NCBI GenBank assembly: GCA_041648735.1
Contig: JBAZOO010000030.1
Coordinates: 1-46,814, forward strand
Reading direction: 5' to 3'
Length of the DNA: 46,814 bases
Source of the DNA: JBAZOO01 sp041648735
GTDB lineage: Bacteria > Verrucomicrobiota > Lentisphaeria > Oligosphaerales > CAITYL01
Position 1 is the first letter of the stretch. Each line of letters begins with the position of its first letter. Below are positions 8,601 through 15,934 of this stretch, piece after piece. The position numbers were made by a program, and so were the translations under genes. The notes beneath the pieces are model-generated. The model was not told where the DNA came from, made no database searches, and saw nothing but the letters and a program-made list of their open reading frames with translations.

Positions 8601-8731
8601 TCGCCGACGCGCACGGTCCAATCCTGCGTCGGCGCGCCGTCGGCAATGACCAGTTCCTCGACCTGCTGGAACATCAGCCGCGCCCAGTGTTCCAGCGACA
8701 TGCTGCGGCGTTCGACTTTGACGTGGGCCAT
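5645..8731 (-). CDS. GH38 alpha-mannosidase
   Basis: Retaining alpha-mannosidase of 1028 residues. The catalytic domain begins with the zinc-binding HSHLDIAYHW at 253-262 (ligands H255 or H253 and D257), and the nucleophile is D367 in WLPDVFGNS; both are diagnostic of GH38. An N-terminal ~230-residue region precedes the barrel, and a long beta-rich C-terminal region follows, as in bacterial and class II enzymes of about 1000 residues. No signal peptide is seen, so action on imported oligosaccharides in the cytoplasm is likely. The ATG at 8731 has GAGG seven bases upstream, and the upstream small gene stops only 9 bases away, so the two are co-transcribed. It likely removes alpha-linked mannose from the glycan handled by this locus. 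Confidence 0.96.
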   Translation of the reverse strand: MAHVKVERRSMSLEHWARLMFQQVEELVIADGAPTQDWTVRVGDYHPDGYRWDGPAAPIADGDLWGRPDGAALFAGAAVVPERLAGKPLWLQMPVAAEVIVHLNGKMLDGLDPNRDRVRLTPAAVAGERLEFTFEAYSRSKPDDERNVKTRQIRGCVQHFHQPRLVVVDELAQAVSHDLNVLYSAAFSSLLDEDVRDRLQAQVRELLRRMPPFECPRTELAACLPALRDYCRESVFAGAGPFGQPGHLACVAHSHLDIAYHWRVHQSVQKNARTTLIQLRLMDRHPEFLYAHSQAWCYETLEKYYPELFAEVRRRVAEGRWEIAGGMYVEPDCNLVSAESLARQILYGKQYFLEKFGVEVDNCWLPDVFGNSAIMPQILRAGGIPYFVSNKMSTWNDTNAFPHNNFRWRGLDGTEVCACVPPVHFISWLEPGQLAEHWQRFLDKDTCDESLHLYGYGDGGSGATDEMIEHFRRVQKLPGLPQVRLTTGKEYLHTAFANPDKLAVWDGELYLEMHRGTFTTKADLKRENRRGEFLAQETEALCTLAALTAGSAYPRAALTDAWKKLLLNQFHDILPGSHTQPVYTDAMQTYAEMRGQFAACQQAAWDALTRPGKAGALCVFNPFSFTRAGVAIVEPAAAALPAQAQAQAVAGGGERVVVETGPVPPLAFADLAPAAPAGAASRKLAVTPRELENEFFRLELDAAGNLARMLDKRHHREVLAGAGNLWQLFEDRPGQYNAWDLLDRFEDHPIALPPWEAAEVVENGPVSVAVRRRRRFGASSAEQIIRLWATLPRIDFETFVDWQETERILKVAFPVTVHAAHYETDTSAGVLERPNHRNTSWEQARFEVCCHKWLRLGEGGFGVALLNDGKYGCDVKGNVLRLSLLRAPIRPDRTSDKGTHHFTYSLFTDAGDWRRGGLVEAAYDLNWPLRARPGTAAAAAAGSLARSDTPALHVQAAKLAEDGSGDLILRLVELYGSRGTANLELPFAPTDAAFCDLLERPAAPASVREGGVQVAFAPDQLLTLRLRR

Positions 8732-8740
8732 GGGAAAACC

Positions 8741-8992
8741 TCAGCGGGCGAAATAGGGAAGTTGTTTGCGGATGACGACGCGGACGGGGCGGCCGCAATG
8801 GCGGCTGAGTTCCGTCTCCAGCCAGGCGCGGAGGCAGTCGCTGGTCGCCGGGCAGCCGGCGCAGTCGGCGTGGGCGTCAATCAGCACGCGGTCGCCCTCG
8901 ACGCCGGCGAAGGTGATGTCGCCGCCGTCCACGCGCACTTTGGGGCGCAGTGTCGTTTCAAAAAAATCTTGCATGGTGACGATCCCGCTCAT
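8741..8992 (-). CDS. NifU C-terminal domain-like protein
   Basis: 83-residue protein that matches the Nfu/NifU C-terminal iron-sulfur scaffold pattern: LRPKVRVDGGDITF followed by DCAGCPATSDC, where the CxxC pair binds a cluster in Nfu proteins. Residues 44 and 47 are the CxxC cysteines, and a third cysteine lies at 53. It stands alone, without NifS, IscA or an N-terminal scaffold domain, between the alpha-rhamnosidase and alpha-mannosidase genes. Starts at 8992 or 8974 are both possible; the longer is given. Its presence in a glycosidase operon is unexplained; it may serve an iron-sulfur enzyme elsewhere or be a housekeeping gene caught in the operon. Confidence 0.8.
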   Translation of the reverse strand: MSGIVTMQDFFETTLRPKVRVDGGDITFAGVEGDRVLIDAHADCAGCPATSDCLRAWLETELSRHCGRPVRVVIRKQLPYFAR

Positions 8993-9034
8993 TCCAATTT
9001 TTGTGCGGCTTCGCGAAATTCGCGGCTGCTGGAA

Positions 9035-11410
9035 TCAGAATTCCTCGCGGCGGCCGCCTTGCAGCGCCCGGACCTGGCCATCCCCGAGCCGCAGGGTGCC
9101 GGTGACGCCGGCGGGCAGGGTGACGTGGCCATGCAGCGCCGCCCCCTCCCGCCGCACCGCCATCTCGATCCGGCCGCGGGGGTGGACGAGGGTGCCGGCG
9201 GCGGACGGCAGGGCGCCGAGCCGCGGCGTGATCGCCACTGTCCGGAAGCCGGGGCTGGCGGGGCGGATGCCGAGGATGGTGGCAAAGCAATGGAAGAGCG
9301 GGTGGGCGCCCCAGGCGTGGCAGTCGGAGCGGCTCGGCTCCGGCCGTTCGCTGGTGGTCTTGAAGCCGAGCCGTTCGAGGTCGAACCAGAGTTGCAGGCG
9401 CGCCAGCATGGCGTCGGGCTGGCCGAGGAGGCGGTAGGCCTCGAAGAGGTAGTGCATGAAATAGATCGTCGTGCGGGTCAGGGCGGGATCGCGCAGCAAC
9501 GCGGCGCCGGCCTTTTCGGCCTGGCTTGGCGGGAGTTCGCCGCCGAGGATGGCCAAGCATTGGGCGTGCTCGGAGAAATGGCGGTGCTCCAGGTCGTCGG
9601 CGAAAAGCTGCCGCCCCTCGTCCCAGAACGCCGCGGCGGTTTGCGCCGCCAATTCCCGGGCCAGCCGCCGGGCGCGCGCCGCCAGCTCGGGCTCGCCGAA
9701 GGCCGCCTCCAGTTCCGCGGCCATTTTCAGGGCCAGCACCATCTGCCAGTTGAGCACGCCGCTGACGCCGCGGGTGCCGTCGGGCGGGACGCCGCCGTCC
9801 CATTCCAGCGTCCAGTCCATGAAGTTCCAGCCGGTTGGGGCGGCGACCAGCCCCTGCGGGGTGCGTTCGGCCAGGAAGGCGTCGAGCACGCCGCGGACGC
9901 CGGGGAGCATCTCGCGGATGAACGGGGCGTCGTCACGCCAGAAGGCGGCGTCGTGGACCATGCCGATCCACCAGAGGGCGAAGGGCGGGATGACCTGGCG
10001 GACGCGGCAGGGGTAGCGGGACTGGGTGAGGCCGGTGGGGAGGCGCGAGGCGTCGAACATGCGGATCGCCTTGCGCGGCAGGCGGTCGTCGCTGGTGATG
10101 GCATAGGTCGCGAGGATTTCCAGGCGGGTGTCGCCGACGTACATGAGCTGCTCGTAGTAGGGGCAGTCCATGTAGGTCTCGTGGGCACACATCTGGAGGG
10201 CGCGGAGCATGAGCGGCTGGACGCGGTTGAGGCGGTCGTCGCCGCAGCGGAAGGCGCTTTCCATCTCCAGGGGATAGCGCGTCTCGCGCAGGCTGAGGCG
10301 GCGGATGGCCAGCGGCGCCGCCGCCGTCTCGATCCGCACTTCCAGGTAGCGCCCCGCCTGCCACCACAGGGTCTGGAAGACGCGGTCGGCGCCGCCGTCC
10401 GGGAGGAAGGTGTCGCCGACGCCGAGGAAATACTTGCCCGCGACCTCATCGCGGTTGCCCTTGGTCTGGTGCTCCGGCTCGCAAAAGAGCGCCTCCGCCC
10501 AGTTGACGTGGATGCTGGCGCCGGCGCCGCCGCTGGTGACGAGTTCGGGATAGGCGCAGCAGTAGTCCTCCAAGTCAAGGATGACGCGGCGGCGGGTTAG
10601 CGGCGGGATGGTGATCGGTTCGCCGCCGGCCAGCAGGCGCGTCCAGGCCGCACGCTCGGCCGGGAGGTCATCGGCGGGCCGGATCGGCGCGTTGGCGGCA
10701 AGGTCCGCGCCGACGAAGCGGGCGATCCCGGCGCCCCGTTCCCGCTCCAGCATGGGCGGCAGCGTGGCCGGCGCCAGCATGTGGACCGGGGGACAGTCCA
10801 TGAAATCGCGGTAATTGATGCCGGGATCCCGTTTGGCGACTGGCCGCCACTCGCCGCCGGCGGCGGCGTCCTGCTCCCAGCCCCAGGGATAGGCCCGGCC
10901 GTCGAGGGCCATGTTCATGCCGGTGCCCCAGGCCGGCATGGGGGAATGGAAGGAATAGCCGGGCAGCGGCCGCGCCTCCCACGGGGCCACGCCGGTGCCG
11001 AGCAGGTCGAGGAAGGGTGGCTCCGCGGCCAGCAGAAAGCCAGGATAGACGCTCATCTGCGCATGCGGCGGCCAGTCGCCGAGTGTCCAGACCCGGGCGG
11101 CCAGCAGATGGGCGCCGGCGGCCAGCGGCAGGTCGTACGTCTCGTAGAACCAGTGGTCGCGGTCGCCGCGTTCCGGGCCGCGGCCGAGGCGCCGGCCGTC
11201 CAGGAACAGCTCGTAGCGCTCGTCGGCGGTGACATGGATGCGGATGGTGGCGGCTTCCGGCAGGTCGAAACGCCGGCGGTAGGCGGTCACGAACGGCGGC
11301 GCGCCGGCCTCGGCGCAGGCCACCCAATGGCCCGGCCAGTAGCCGCGCTGCCCGCGGGGCACGGCCTGGGTGGTGGTGGTGAAGGGATCGGCGGTGATGA
11401 AGGTGCGCAT
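9035..11410 (-). CDS. GH78-like alpha-L-rhamnosidase
   Basis: Inverting glycosidase of 791 residues that would release terminal alpha-L-rhamnose. The N-terminal ~380 residues are beta-sandwich-like (GRRLGRGPERGDRDHWFYE near 72-90). The (alpha/alpha)6 catalytic domain begins near 390 with DCPYYEQLMYVGD at 415-427, where E420 fits the general acid position of the family motif DCP..E....GD. Near residue 700 lies SRSDCHAWGAHPL, the family's characteristic substrate-pocket segment, and a small beta domain ends the protein. The ATG at 11410 is chosen; a TTG 12 bases upstream is also in frame but less likely. No signal peptide is seen. It lies between the pseudopilin and the NifU-like gene on the same strand. 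Confidence 0.9.
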   Translation of the reverse strand: MRTFITADPFTTTTQAVPRGQRGYWPGHWVACAEAGAPPFVTAYRRRFDLPEAATIRIHVTADERYELFLDGRRLGRGPERGDRDHWFYETYDLPLAAGAHLLAARVWTLGDWPPHAQMSVYPGFLLAAEPPFLDLLGTGVAPWEARPLPGYSFHSPMPAWGTGMNMALDGRAYPWGWEQDAAAGGEWRPVAKRDPGINYRDFMDCPPVHMLAPATLPPMLERERGAGIARFVGADLAANAPIRPADDLPAERAAWTRLLAGGEPITIPPLTRRRVILDLEDYCCAYPELVTSGGAGASIHVNWAEALFCEPEHQTKGNRDEVAGKYFLGVGDTFLPDGGADRVFQTLWWQAGRYLEVRIETAAAPLAIRRLSLRETRYPLEMESAFRCGDDRLNRVQPLMLRALQMCAHETYMDCPYYEQLMYVGDTRLEILATYAITSDDRLPRKAIRMFDASRLPTGLTQSRYPCRVRQVIPPFALWWIGMVHDAAFWRDDAPFIREMLPGVRGVLDAFLAERTPQGLVAAPTGWNFMDWTLEWDGGVPPDGTRGVSGVLNWQMVLALKMAAELEAAFGEPELAARARRLARELAAQTAAAFWDEGRQLFADDLEHRHFSEHAQCLAILGGELPPSQAEKAGAALLRDPALTRTTIYFMHYLFEAYRLLGQPDAMLARLQLWFDLERLGFKTTSERPEPSRSDCHAWGAHPLFHCFATILGIRPASPGFRTVAITPRLGALPSAAGTLVHPRGRIEMAVRREGAALHGHVTLPAGVTGTLRLGDGQVRALQGGRREEF

Positions 11411-11515
11411 GGTTGAGCCCAACTTAATTCCAGTTCCCTTTTCTGCCCCACAAACAAAAAAGAGTGTTCGAAAGTTTCGGGCTTCTCGTGTGGCTGACGC
11501 TTCACTGCCGCCGGC

Positions 11516-12355
11516 TCAGTCACCAGGCTCGACGCTCCACAGGCCGTCGCTGTTGTAGGGATTGTTGTTGTTGACGGCAAAGTTCTGGTTGGTCACGGTC
11601 TCGAAGGGGCTCAGGGTGGCGGCGTGGCCATCGGCGAAGAGGTAGTTCCAGCGGCCACTCCGCTCGATGGCCGGGCCGCCATGCAGCGTCGGCCCGCTGG
11701 CGGGCACGCCCTGGGTGGCGTTCGCCTGCTGCGAGGCCACATAGCAGTCCTGGCTCCAGCCGAAGCGGTTCTGGGTCTTGCTGGGCCGTTCGCTGACGAC
11801 AATGGTGTTGCTGGGGGCCTGGAGCTGGGCGATGTTCCGGCCCACGCCCACCCTCCGGGTCGAATCGGCGGGGTTTAGCACGCTCCAACTGATGCACTTC
11901 GCCTTGCCGTTGCTGTTGGTTTCGCCGCCGGCATTGTAGGCGTAGGTGCTCTTGATGTAGCCGAAGGTGTTCGGTTCCTGGTCGGCCGGGCAGCGGAACA
12001 GCTCGGCGGTGTTGCGATAGGGCTCGATCGTCGTGCTGTTGAAGGCGACGCGATCCTTGTCGGCGTCCGTCATTTCCTGGCCGAGATAGCCGAAGATCAG
12101 GTCCTGCCAATCCACGGCCCCGCTAATGAAGCTGGCCGCCGGCCCTTCCAGCCGCAGGGGCGGATAGAAGCCGCCGTTGTCGTCGCCGTAGCTCATCACG
12201 GCAATGCCGATCTGGCGTTCGTTGGAGAGGCATTTGGCGCGGTAGGCCGCCCCTTTGGCCTTTTGCAACGCCGGCAGCAGCAGTGCCGCCAGGATGCCAA
12301 TGATGGCGATGACCACCAGCAGCTCGATCAATGTGAATGATAAATGGCGCTTCAT
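11516..12355 (-). CDS. Type II secretion-like pseudopilin (prepilin N-terminal domain, H...DG C-terminus)
   Basis: Secreted or inner-membrane pilin-like protein of 279 residues. The N-terminus MKRHLS|FTLIELLVV gives a type IV prepilin peptidase site after Ser6 with the conserved Glu at position +5, followed by a ~20-residue hydrophobic helix. The C-terminal part is a globular domain ending with WNYLFADGHA, the H...DG signature of the pilin-like proteins hugely expanded in Planctomycetes and Lentisphaerota. The ATG at 12355 is preferred because it puts the prepilin motif at the start and has AGGA close upstream; an in-frame start at 12439 would add a 28-residue tail. It lies in the glycosidase run; members of this family are often paired with such loci, but their function is unknown. 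Confidence 0.9.
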   Translation of the reverse strand: MKRHLSFTLIELLVVIAIIGILAALLLPALQKAKGAAYRAKCLSNERQIGIAVMSYGDDNGGFYPPLRLEGPAASFISGAVDWQDLIFGYLGQEMTDADKDRVAFNSTTIEPYRNTAELFRCPADQEPNTFGYIKSTYAYNAGGETNSNGKAKCISWSVLNPADSTRRVGVGRNIAQLQAPSNTIVVSERPSKTQNRFGWSQDCYVASQQANATQGVPASGPTLHGGPAIERSGRWNYLFADGHAATLSPFETVTNQNFAVNNNNPYNSDGLWSVEPGD

Positions 12356-12443
12356 CTTTCCTGTCCGCGGATTCCGCAAACCAACTCCTTCAACTGTTTG
12401 AAACGTCAGCTTCCGCCAAGGTTTCATTGCCACTTTCAAACCG

Positions 12444-13040
12444 TCACTGCGCCGGCACGGCTGCCGCCGGAGCGAGCAGGAAGCCGCCGAAGACCTTGGC
12501 GTCCACGCCGCGGCCCGCGTTGCGCACCTCGATCATCCGGTCGCTCTCCTGCAACTGGATCGTCCCCCGCCCGCGCACCCACTGGAACTTCCAGGGGCTG
12601 TCGTTCGTCAGGCGGAAGGCGCCGCGTTCCGTCAGCGCCCCGGCGTCCGGACCGGCCAGCACCGTAAACTCCTGGGCGCAGACCTTCGGCTCGCCGCCCT
12701 GCTTCCAGCAGGCCCAGAACTCGTAGTCGCCGCCCCGCGGCGCGACGGCGAGGGTGTGGCGGAAACTCACGCTCCATTCGCCGCTGCCCTTGTGCGCCGA
12801 GACGACCTCCGCCTTGCCGGGCGCGGCATAGTCGTCGCCCTCATGTTCGCCGACCTGCCCCGGGGCGACCACGCTGCCCGGGATTTCCGGCGCCGCATCC
12901 TTGCCCAAGGTCAACCGCAGCACCGGCTTTTCCGCCGTGCCCGCCACCGGCAGCTCGTCCGCCCGCAGCGCCGCCGGCGCCGTGATGGCCGCCGCCACCA
13001 GTCCAACCGCCACGATCATCTTGATTGCCTGCCTGACCAT
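12444..13040 (-). CDS. Secreted single-module jelly-roll (carbohydrate-binding-like) protein
   Basis: 198-residue exported protein with a signal peptide (MVRQAIKMIVAVGLVAAA...) and one copy of a ~165-residue module. The module begins with LPVAGTAEKPVLRL and ends with DRMIEVRNAGRGVDAKVFGGFLL, and contains FWACWKQGG and WKFQWVRG. The same module occurs three times in the 1432-residue glycosidase encoded at 15935-20233. The W..W...L..GD...EVRN.G..D..FL pattern resembles jelly-roll carbohydrate-binding domains; this is inference. The first 14 residues are identical to those of the next upstream glycosidase (13372-15648), and the DNA around both starts is nearly identical, showing duplication. The start at 13040 has AAGGGA eight bases upstream. 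It may bind the substrate at the cell surface. Confidence 0.85.
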   Translation of the reverse strand: MVRQAIKMIVAVGLVAAAITAPAALRADELPVAGTAEKPVLRLTLGKDAAPEIPGSVVAPGQVGEHEGDDYAAPGKAEVVSAHKGSGEWSVSFRHTLAVAPRGGDYEFWACWKQGGEPKVCAQEFTVLAGPDAGALTERGAFRLTNDSPWKFQWVRGRGTIQLQESDRMIEVRNAGRGVDAKVFGGFLLAPAAAVPAQ

Positions 13041-13057
13041 GATCCATCCCTTTCGTC

Positions 13058-13371
13058 TTTTTGCCCACGAAACACACGAAACAACACGAAAGAATCCAAA
13101 CCCTTTTTGACCACGAATCCACACAAATCAACACGAATCAAAGCGCCGAACCATTTTTCTCCACGAATTCCACGAATTAACCCGAATCAAAACGCCGAAC
13201 CATTTTTACAACAAATCAAAACCAATAAAACATTTTACCCACTAACTCTCGCCAATTGTCGCTAAAAATCTAAAAAGTAATTTTTTCGTGTTGTTTCGGG
13301 TGTTTGCTGGGCTAAAAGATTTGTGGAGATTTGGGGAAAATCCTTCGTTCGTGGCTTCGTGGTGCCGCCCC
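13058..13371. repeat. AT-rich TIR element, copy 1
   Basis: About 263 bp (13058-13320) with roughly 35-bp imperfect terminal inverted repeats: the left end reads TTGCCCACGAAACACACGAA and the right end, on the other strand, TTAGCCCAGCAAACACCCGA. Inside are CACGAATCCACACAAATC-type short-period words and a conserved core with CCAATTGTCGCTAAAAATC. It is markedly AT-rich against its GC-rich neighbours. A 50-bp tail (13321-13371) with TTCGTTCGTGGCTTCGTGG reaches the next gene stop. The element carries no credible gene. Confidence 0.85.
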
Positions 13372-15648
13372 TCACTCCCAGCGGGTCAGCCGTTCATACT
13401 CCGCCTTGGCCAGGACATAGACCGGGCTGGGGCCGATCGGGAAGATGGCGCGGCCGTCCTGGACTGCGAGCGGCTTCGCCCGGCCGACCACGTCCACCAG
13501 CAGCCACTCCTGGGTGCCGTCGAGCGGCAGGATCCATTCCCCGGGGCGGTCGTCGGTGCGCCAGGCCATGAAGGTATTGCCGAACCAGGCGGCCTGGAGG
13601 TTTTTGTCCTGGGTTGCCACCGCGCGGTACGGGAGGCCGTCAATCAGCGCCCCGGCGGTGATCATGGCGGCTTCGCCGGGCTTGTGCCCCATGGAATAGT
13701 CCCAGAGCCGGCCACGGGCCCAGTCGTATTCGTAGCCGATGCAGAAGGCGATGCCGTGGTAATCGCTGCGGTGGTTCACCCAGGCGATCATCTTGGCCGC
13801 CAGGTCCGCCTGCCCGCGCCGGCCGGTGGCGCAATGGGCGGCCTTGGCGCCGACCTCGCCCAGCCAGAATGGCAGCGTGTTTTTGCGTCCGAGCTGTTCA
13901 TAGGCAAGATTCAGCCCGCGTTCGTCCTCCACGGAACTGTTGCCGAAGGGGCCGCCGAAGGTTGGTGGCTTCTGCGGATAGGCGTGGACGTCCCAGGCGT
14001 CGTAGTGTTTGTCCAGGCCGAGCTTCAGGCATTCCAGGAACCACTGTCCCGGCCCGAGGATGCCAGAACGCTTGGCCGGGCGCATGTCGCCGGGGCGCAC
14101 CACGCTGCCGCCCAGGTAGATGGCGTCGGGCCGGGCCCGGTGCGCGGCGGCGTGCTCCCATTCCGCCCGCTTGACCCAGTGCCGGGGCTCGCGCAGCGTG
14201 TCGAACGCCGCCTGGCCATGCCGGATGTCAATCTCGTTGGTGCCTTTGAAGAAGCGGGTGAACGGCGCGACGGCCGCGGCCAGCGCCTGGGCTTCCGCCG
14301 GGGAATCGTTGAGGTGGGGTTCGTCCCGGCTGAAGTCGGCAAAGAGGACCAATCCCCGTTGGTGAGCCGCCTTGAAGTCCGCCAGCATCTCCGCGTCCAG
14401 GCGTGCTTCCGCGCCGAAGTTCTTGAAGACGCCGGAGCGTTCGAGCCAGGTGAAGTCCTCGCCGGGCGTGCGGAAGCCGCCGCCCTTCTGGTTGTCCGCG
14501 AAAATATAGTAGTTGTTCAGCCACAACTTCTTCTTTTCCAGCCGTTCCCGCTGTGCCGCGGTGCCGCGGGCGACGGTGAAGCCGTCGGCGTACCAGGCCA
14601 TGATCAGGCGCTCGTCCGGGGTGTGGAGGGAGGGATAGACGGCGTAGTAGCCGGCCTCCGGGGCCGGGCCGAAGTCCACCGTGACGGTGGCGGGGAAAGT
14701 CCCTTCGACCTCGCGCACGGCCAGCGGCTGGCCGGCAAAGTCGGTGAGGGTCAGGCGGAGGATTGCCGGAAAGGGGGCGATGGGGGTGGCGAGTTGCTTT
14801 TCCTCGCGGATGGGATGCCAGTCCATGTCAGCGTGGATTCGCAGTGGCTCGCCTGGCCGCGGCAGGTTGGCGGGCGCGTCCACGAAGATCAGCGGCCGGA
14901 AGCGGGCGGCGCGGGCTTGGAGTTCCAGGTCCGCGGTCGGATCCGTCACCTGCGTCCGGAGCGAGTCCAGCGGCTGGCCCGCGGCGGCGGTGAACTTGGC
15001 GGCGAAGAAGAACGCCTCCCCGGCGGCGTGCTGCATCACCATCTTCACCAGCAGGTTGTGCCAGCCCGGCGCCAGCTCCAGCGTGACGGTTTGGGCGGGT
15101 TCGGCCTTTTCCGGCATGGCCGTCATGCGCAGCCCCTCGGTGGTCAGGCCTTCCAGCGGCGCCTGGGGGCGGTCGCCGGGCTTGGGGAAGTCGGCCGGCG
15201 GTGCCGGGTCAGCCGCGAAGGGCAGCGGCTGGCCGTCGAGCCAGCCAGAAGTCTCAATGCCGCTCTGCCGCAGGTGCAGGACTGCCGTGACCGGCTGTTC
15301 GGCATAGAGGTAGAGCTGGGCATACCCCGTGCCGCGCGACCAGCCGTAGGAATGGGTGGTCTTCGGTTCGATGACAACCACGCCGTTGGCCGCCGTGGCG
15401 GCGCGCTCCCAGGTCCGGATTTTGCCCCCCATCATCTCTGAACTCAGGTAGGGCATCCCGGGGTTGGCACGCAGCACCGTCTCGGTGTCCAGCCCATAGA
15501 TCGAGACTCCGGCGCGGCCATCATGGATGCCGCCGACCAGCCAGGCTTCAGGAATCCCGTGCCGCAGCGCGGCCGGCGCCAGCGCGGCCGGCACCGACGC
15601 GGCCGCCAGCCCAACCGCCACGATCATCTTGATTGCCTGCCTGACCAT
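13372..15648 (-). CDS. Secreted clan GH-A-like glycoside hydrolase
   Basis: 758-residue exported protein. The signal peptide spans about residues 1-28. An N-terminal beta-rich region (about 30-360) precedes a probable (beta/alpha)8 barrel. In the barrel, FKGTNEID places Glu472 after Asn471, as in the acid/base strand-4 NE of clan GH-A, and FWLGEVG places Glu598 at a strand-7 nucleophile position; the 126-residue spacing fits the clan. A small beta domain closes the protein. I cannot assign a numbered family (GH39/GH5-like folds are nearest by motif). It is a paralogue of the 15935-20233 gene; their last ~60 codons are nearly identical at DNA level. The leader is shared with the 12444-13040 gene. 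Probably cleaves an extracytoplasmic glycan. Confidence 0.82.
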   Translation of the reverse strand: MVRQAIKMIVAVGLAAASVPAALAPAALRHGIPEAWLVGGIHDGRAGVSIYGLDTETVLRANPGMPYLSSEMMGGKIRTWERAATAANGVVVIEPKTTHSYGWSRGTGYAQLYLYAEQPVTAVLHLRQSGIETSGWLDGQPLPFAADPAPPADFPKPGDRPQAPLEGLTTEGLRMTAMPEKAEPAQTVTLELAPGWHNLLVKMVMQHAAGEAFFFAAKFTAAAGQPLDSLRTQVTDPTADLELQARAARFRPLIFVDAPANLPRPGEPLRIHADMDWHPIREEKQLATPIAPFPAILRLTLTDFAGQPLAVREVEGTFPATVTVDFGPAPEAGYYAVYPSLHTPDERLIMAWYADGFTVARGTAAQRERLEKKKLWLNNYYIFADNQKGGGFRTPGEDFTWLERSGVFKNFGAEARLDAEMLADFKAAHQRGLVLFADFSRDEPHLNDSPAEAQALAAAVAPFTRFFKGTNEIDIRHGQAAFDTLREPRHWVKRAEWEHAAAHRARPDAIYLGGSVVRPGDMRPAKRSGILGPGQWFLECLKLGLDKHYDAWDVHAYPQKPPTFGGPFGNSSVEDERGLNLAYEQLGRKNTLPFWLGEVGAKAAHCATGRRGQADLAAKMIAWVNHRSDYHGIAFCIGYEYDWARGRLWDYSMGHKPGEAAMITAGALIDGLPYRAVATQDKNLQAAWFGNTFMAWRTDDRPGEWILPLDGTQEWLLVDVVGRAKPLAVQDGRAIFPIGPSPVYVLAKAEYERLTRWE

Positions 15649-15660
15649 GATCCATCACTT

Positions 15661-15934
15661 TCGTCTGTTTGCCCCCGAAACACAGGAAACAACACGAAAA
15701 AAAGCGCCGAACCGTTTTTTACCACGAATCCACACAAATCAACACGAATCAAAGCGCCGAACCATTTTTACAACAAATCAAAACCAATAAAACCTTTTAA
15801 CCACTAACTCTCGCCAAATGTCGCTAAAAATCTAAAAATTAATTTTTTCGTGTGGTTTCGGGTGTTTGCTGGGCTAAAAGAGTTGTGGAGATTTGGGGGC
15901 AAATCCTTCGTTCGTGGCTTCGTGGTGCAGGATT
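15661..15934. repeat. AT-rich TIR element, copy 2
   Basis: Same element and same orientation as copy 1, filling the space between two paralogous glycosidase genes. Terminal repeats lie at about 15667-15700 and 15843-15880; the core with CCAAATGTCGCTAAAAATC is near 15816-15840. The outer tail (GGTGTTTGCTGGGCTAAAAG and the TTCGTTCGTGGCTTCGTGG words) is almost identical to that of copy 1, so element, flanks and gene ends were probably duplicated together. Confidence 0.85.

Noticed and set aside
5600..10600. A 1666-codon open frame on the plus strand
   Set aside because: It is exactly antisense to the GH38, NifU-like and GH78 genes. Its product is Gly/Ala/Arg/Glu-rich with no domain, and the long frame is explained by GC bias at the third codon position of the real genes.
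12356..12439. Longer start for the first pseudopilin at 12439
   Set aside because: It would put a 28-residue tail ahead of the prepilin cleavage motif; leaders of this family are short.
13288..15441. 717-codon plus-strand frame
   Set aside because: Antisense shadow of the secreted glycosidase gene; begins in a repeat element and has low-complexity Gly/Val/Glu/Arg content.
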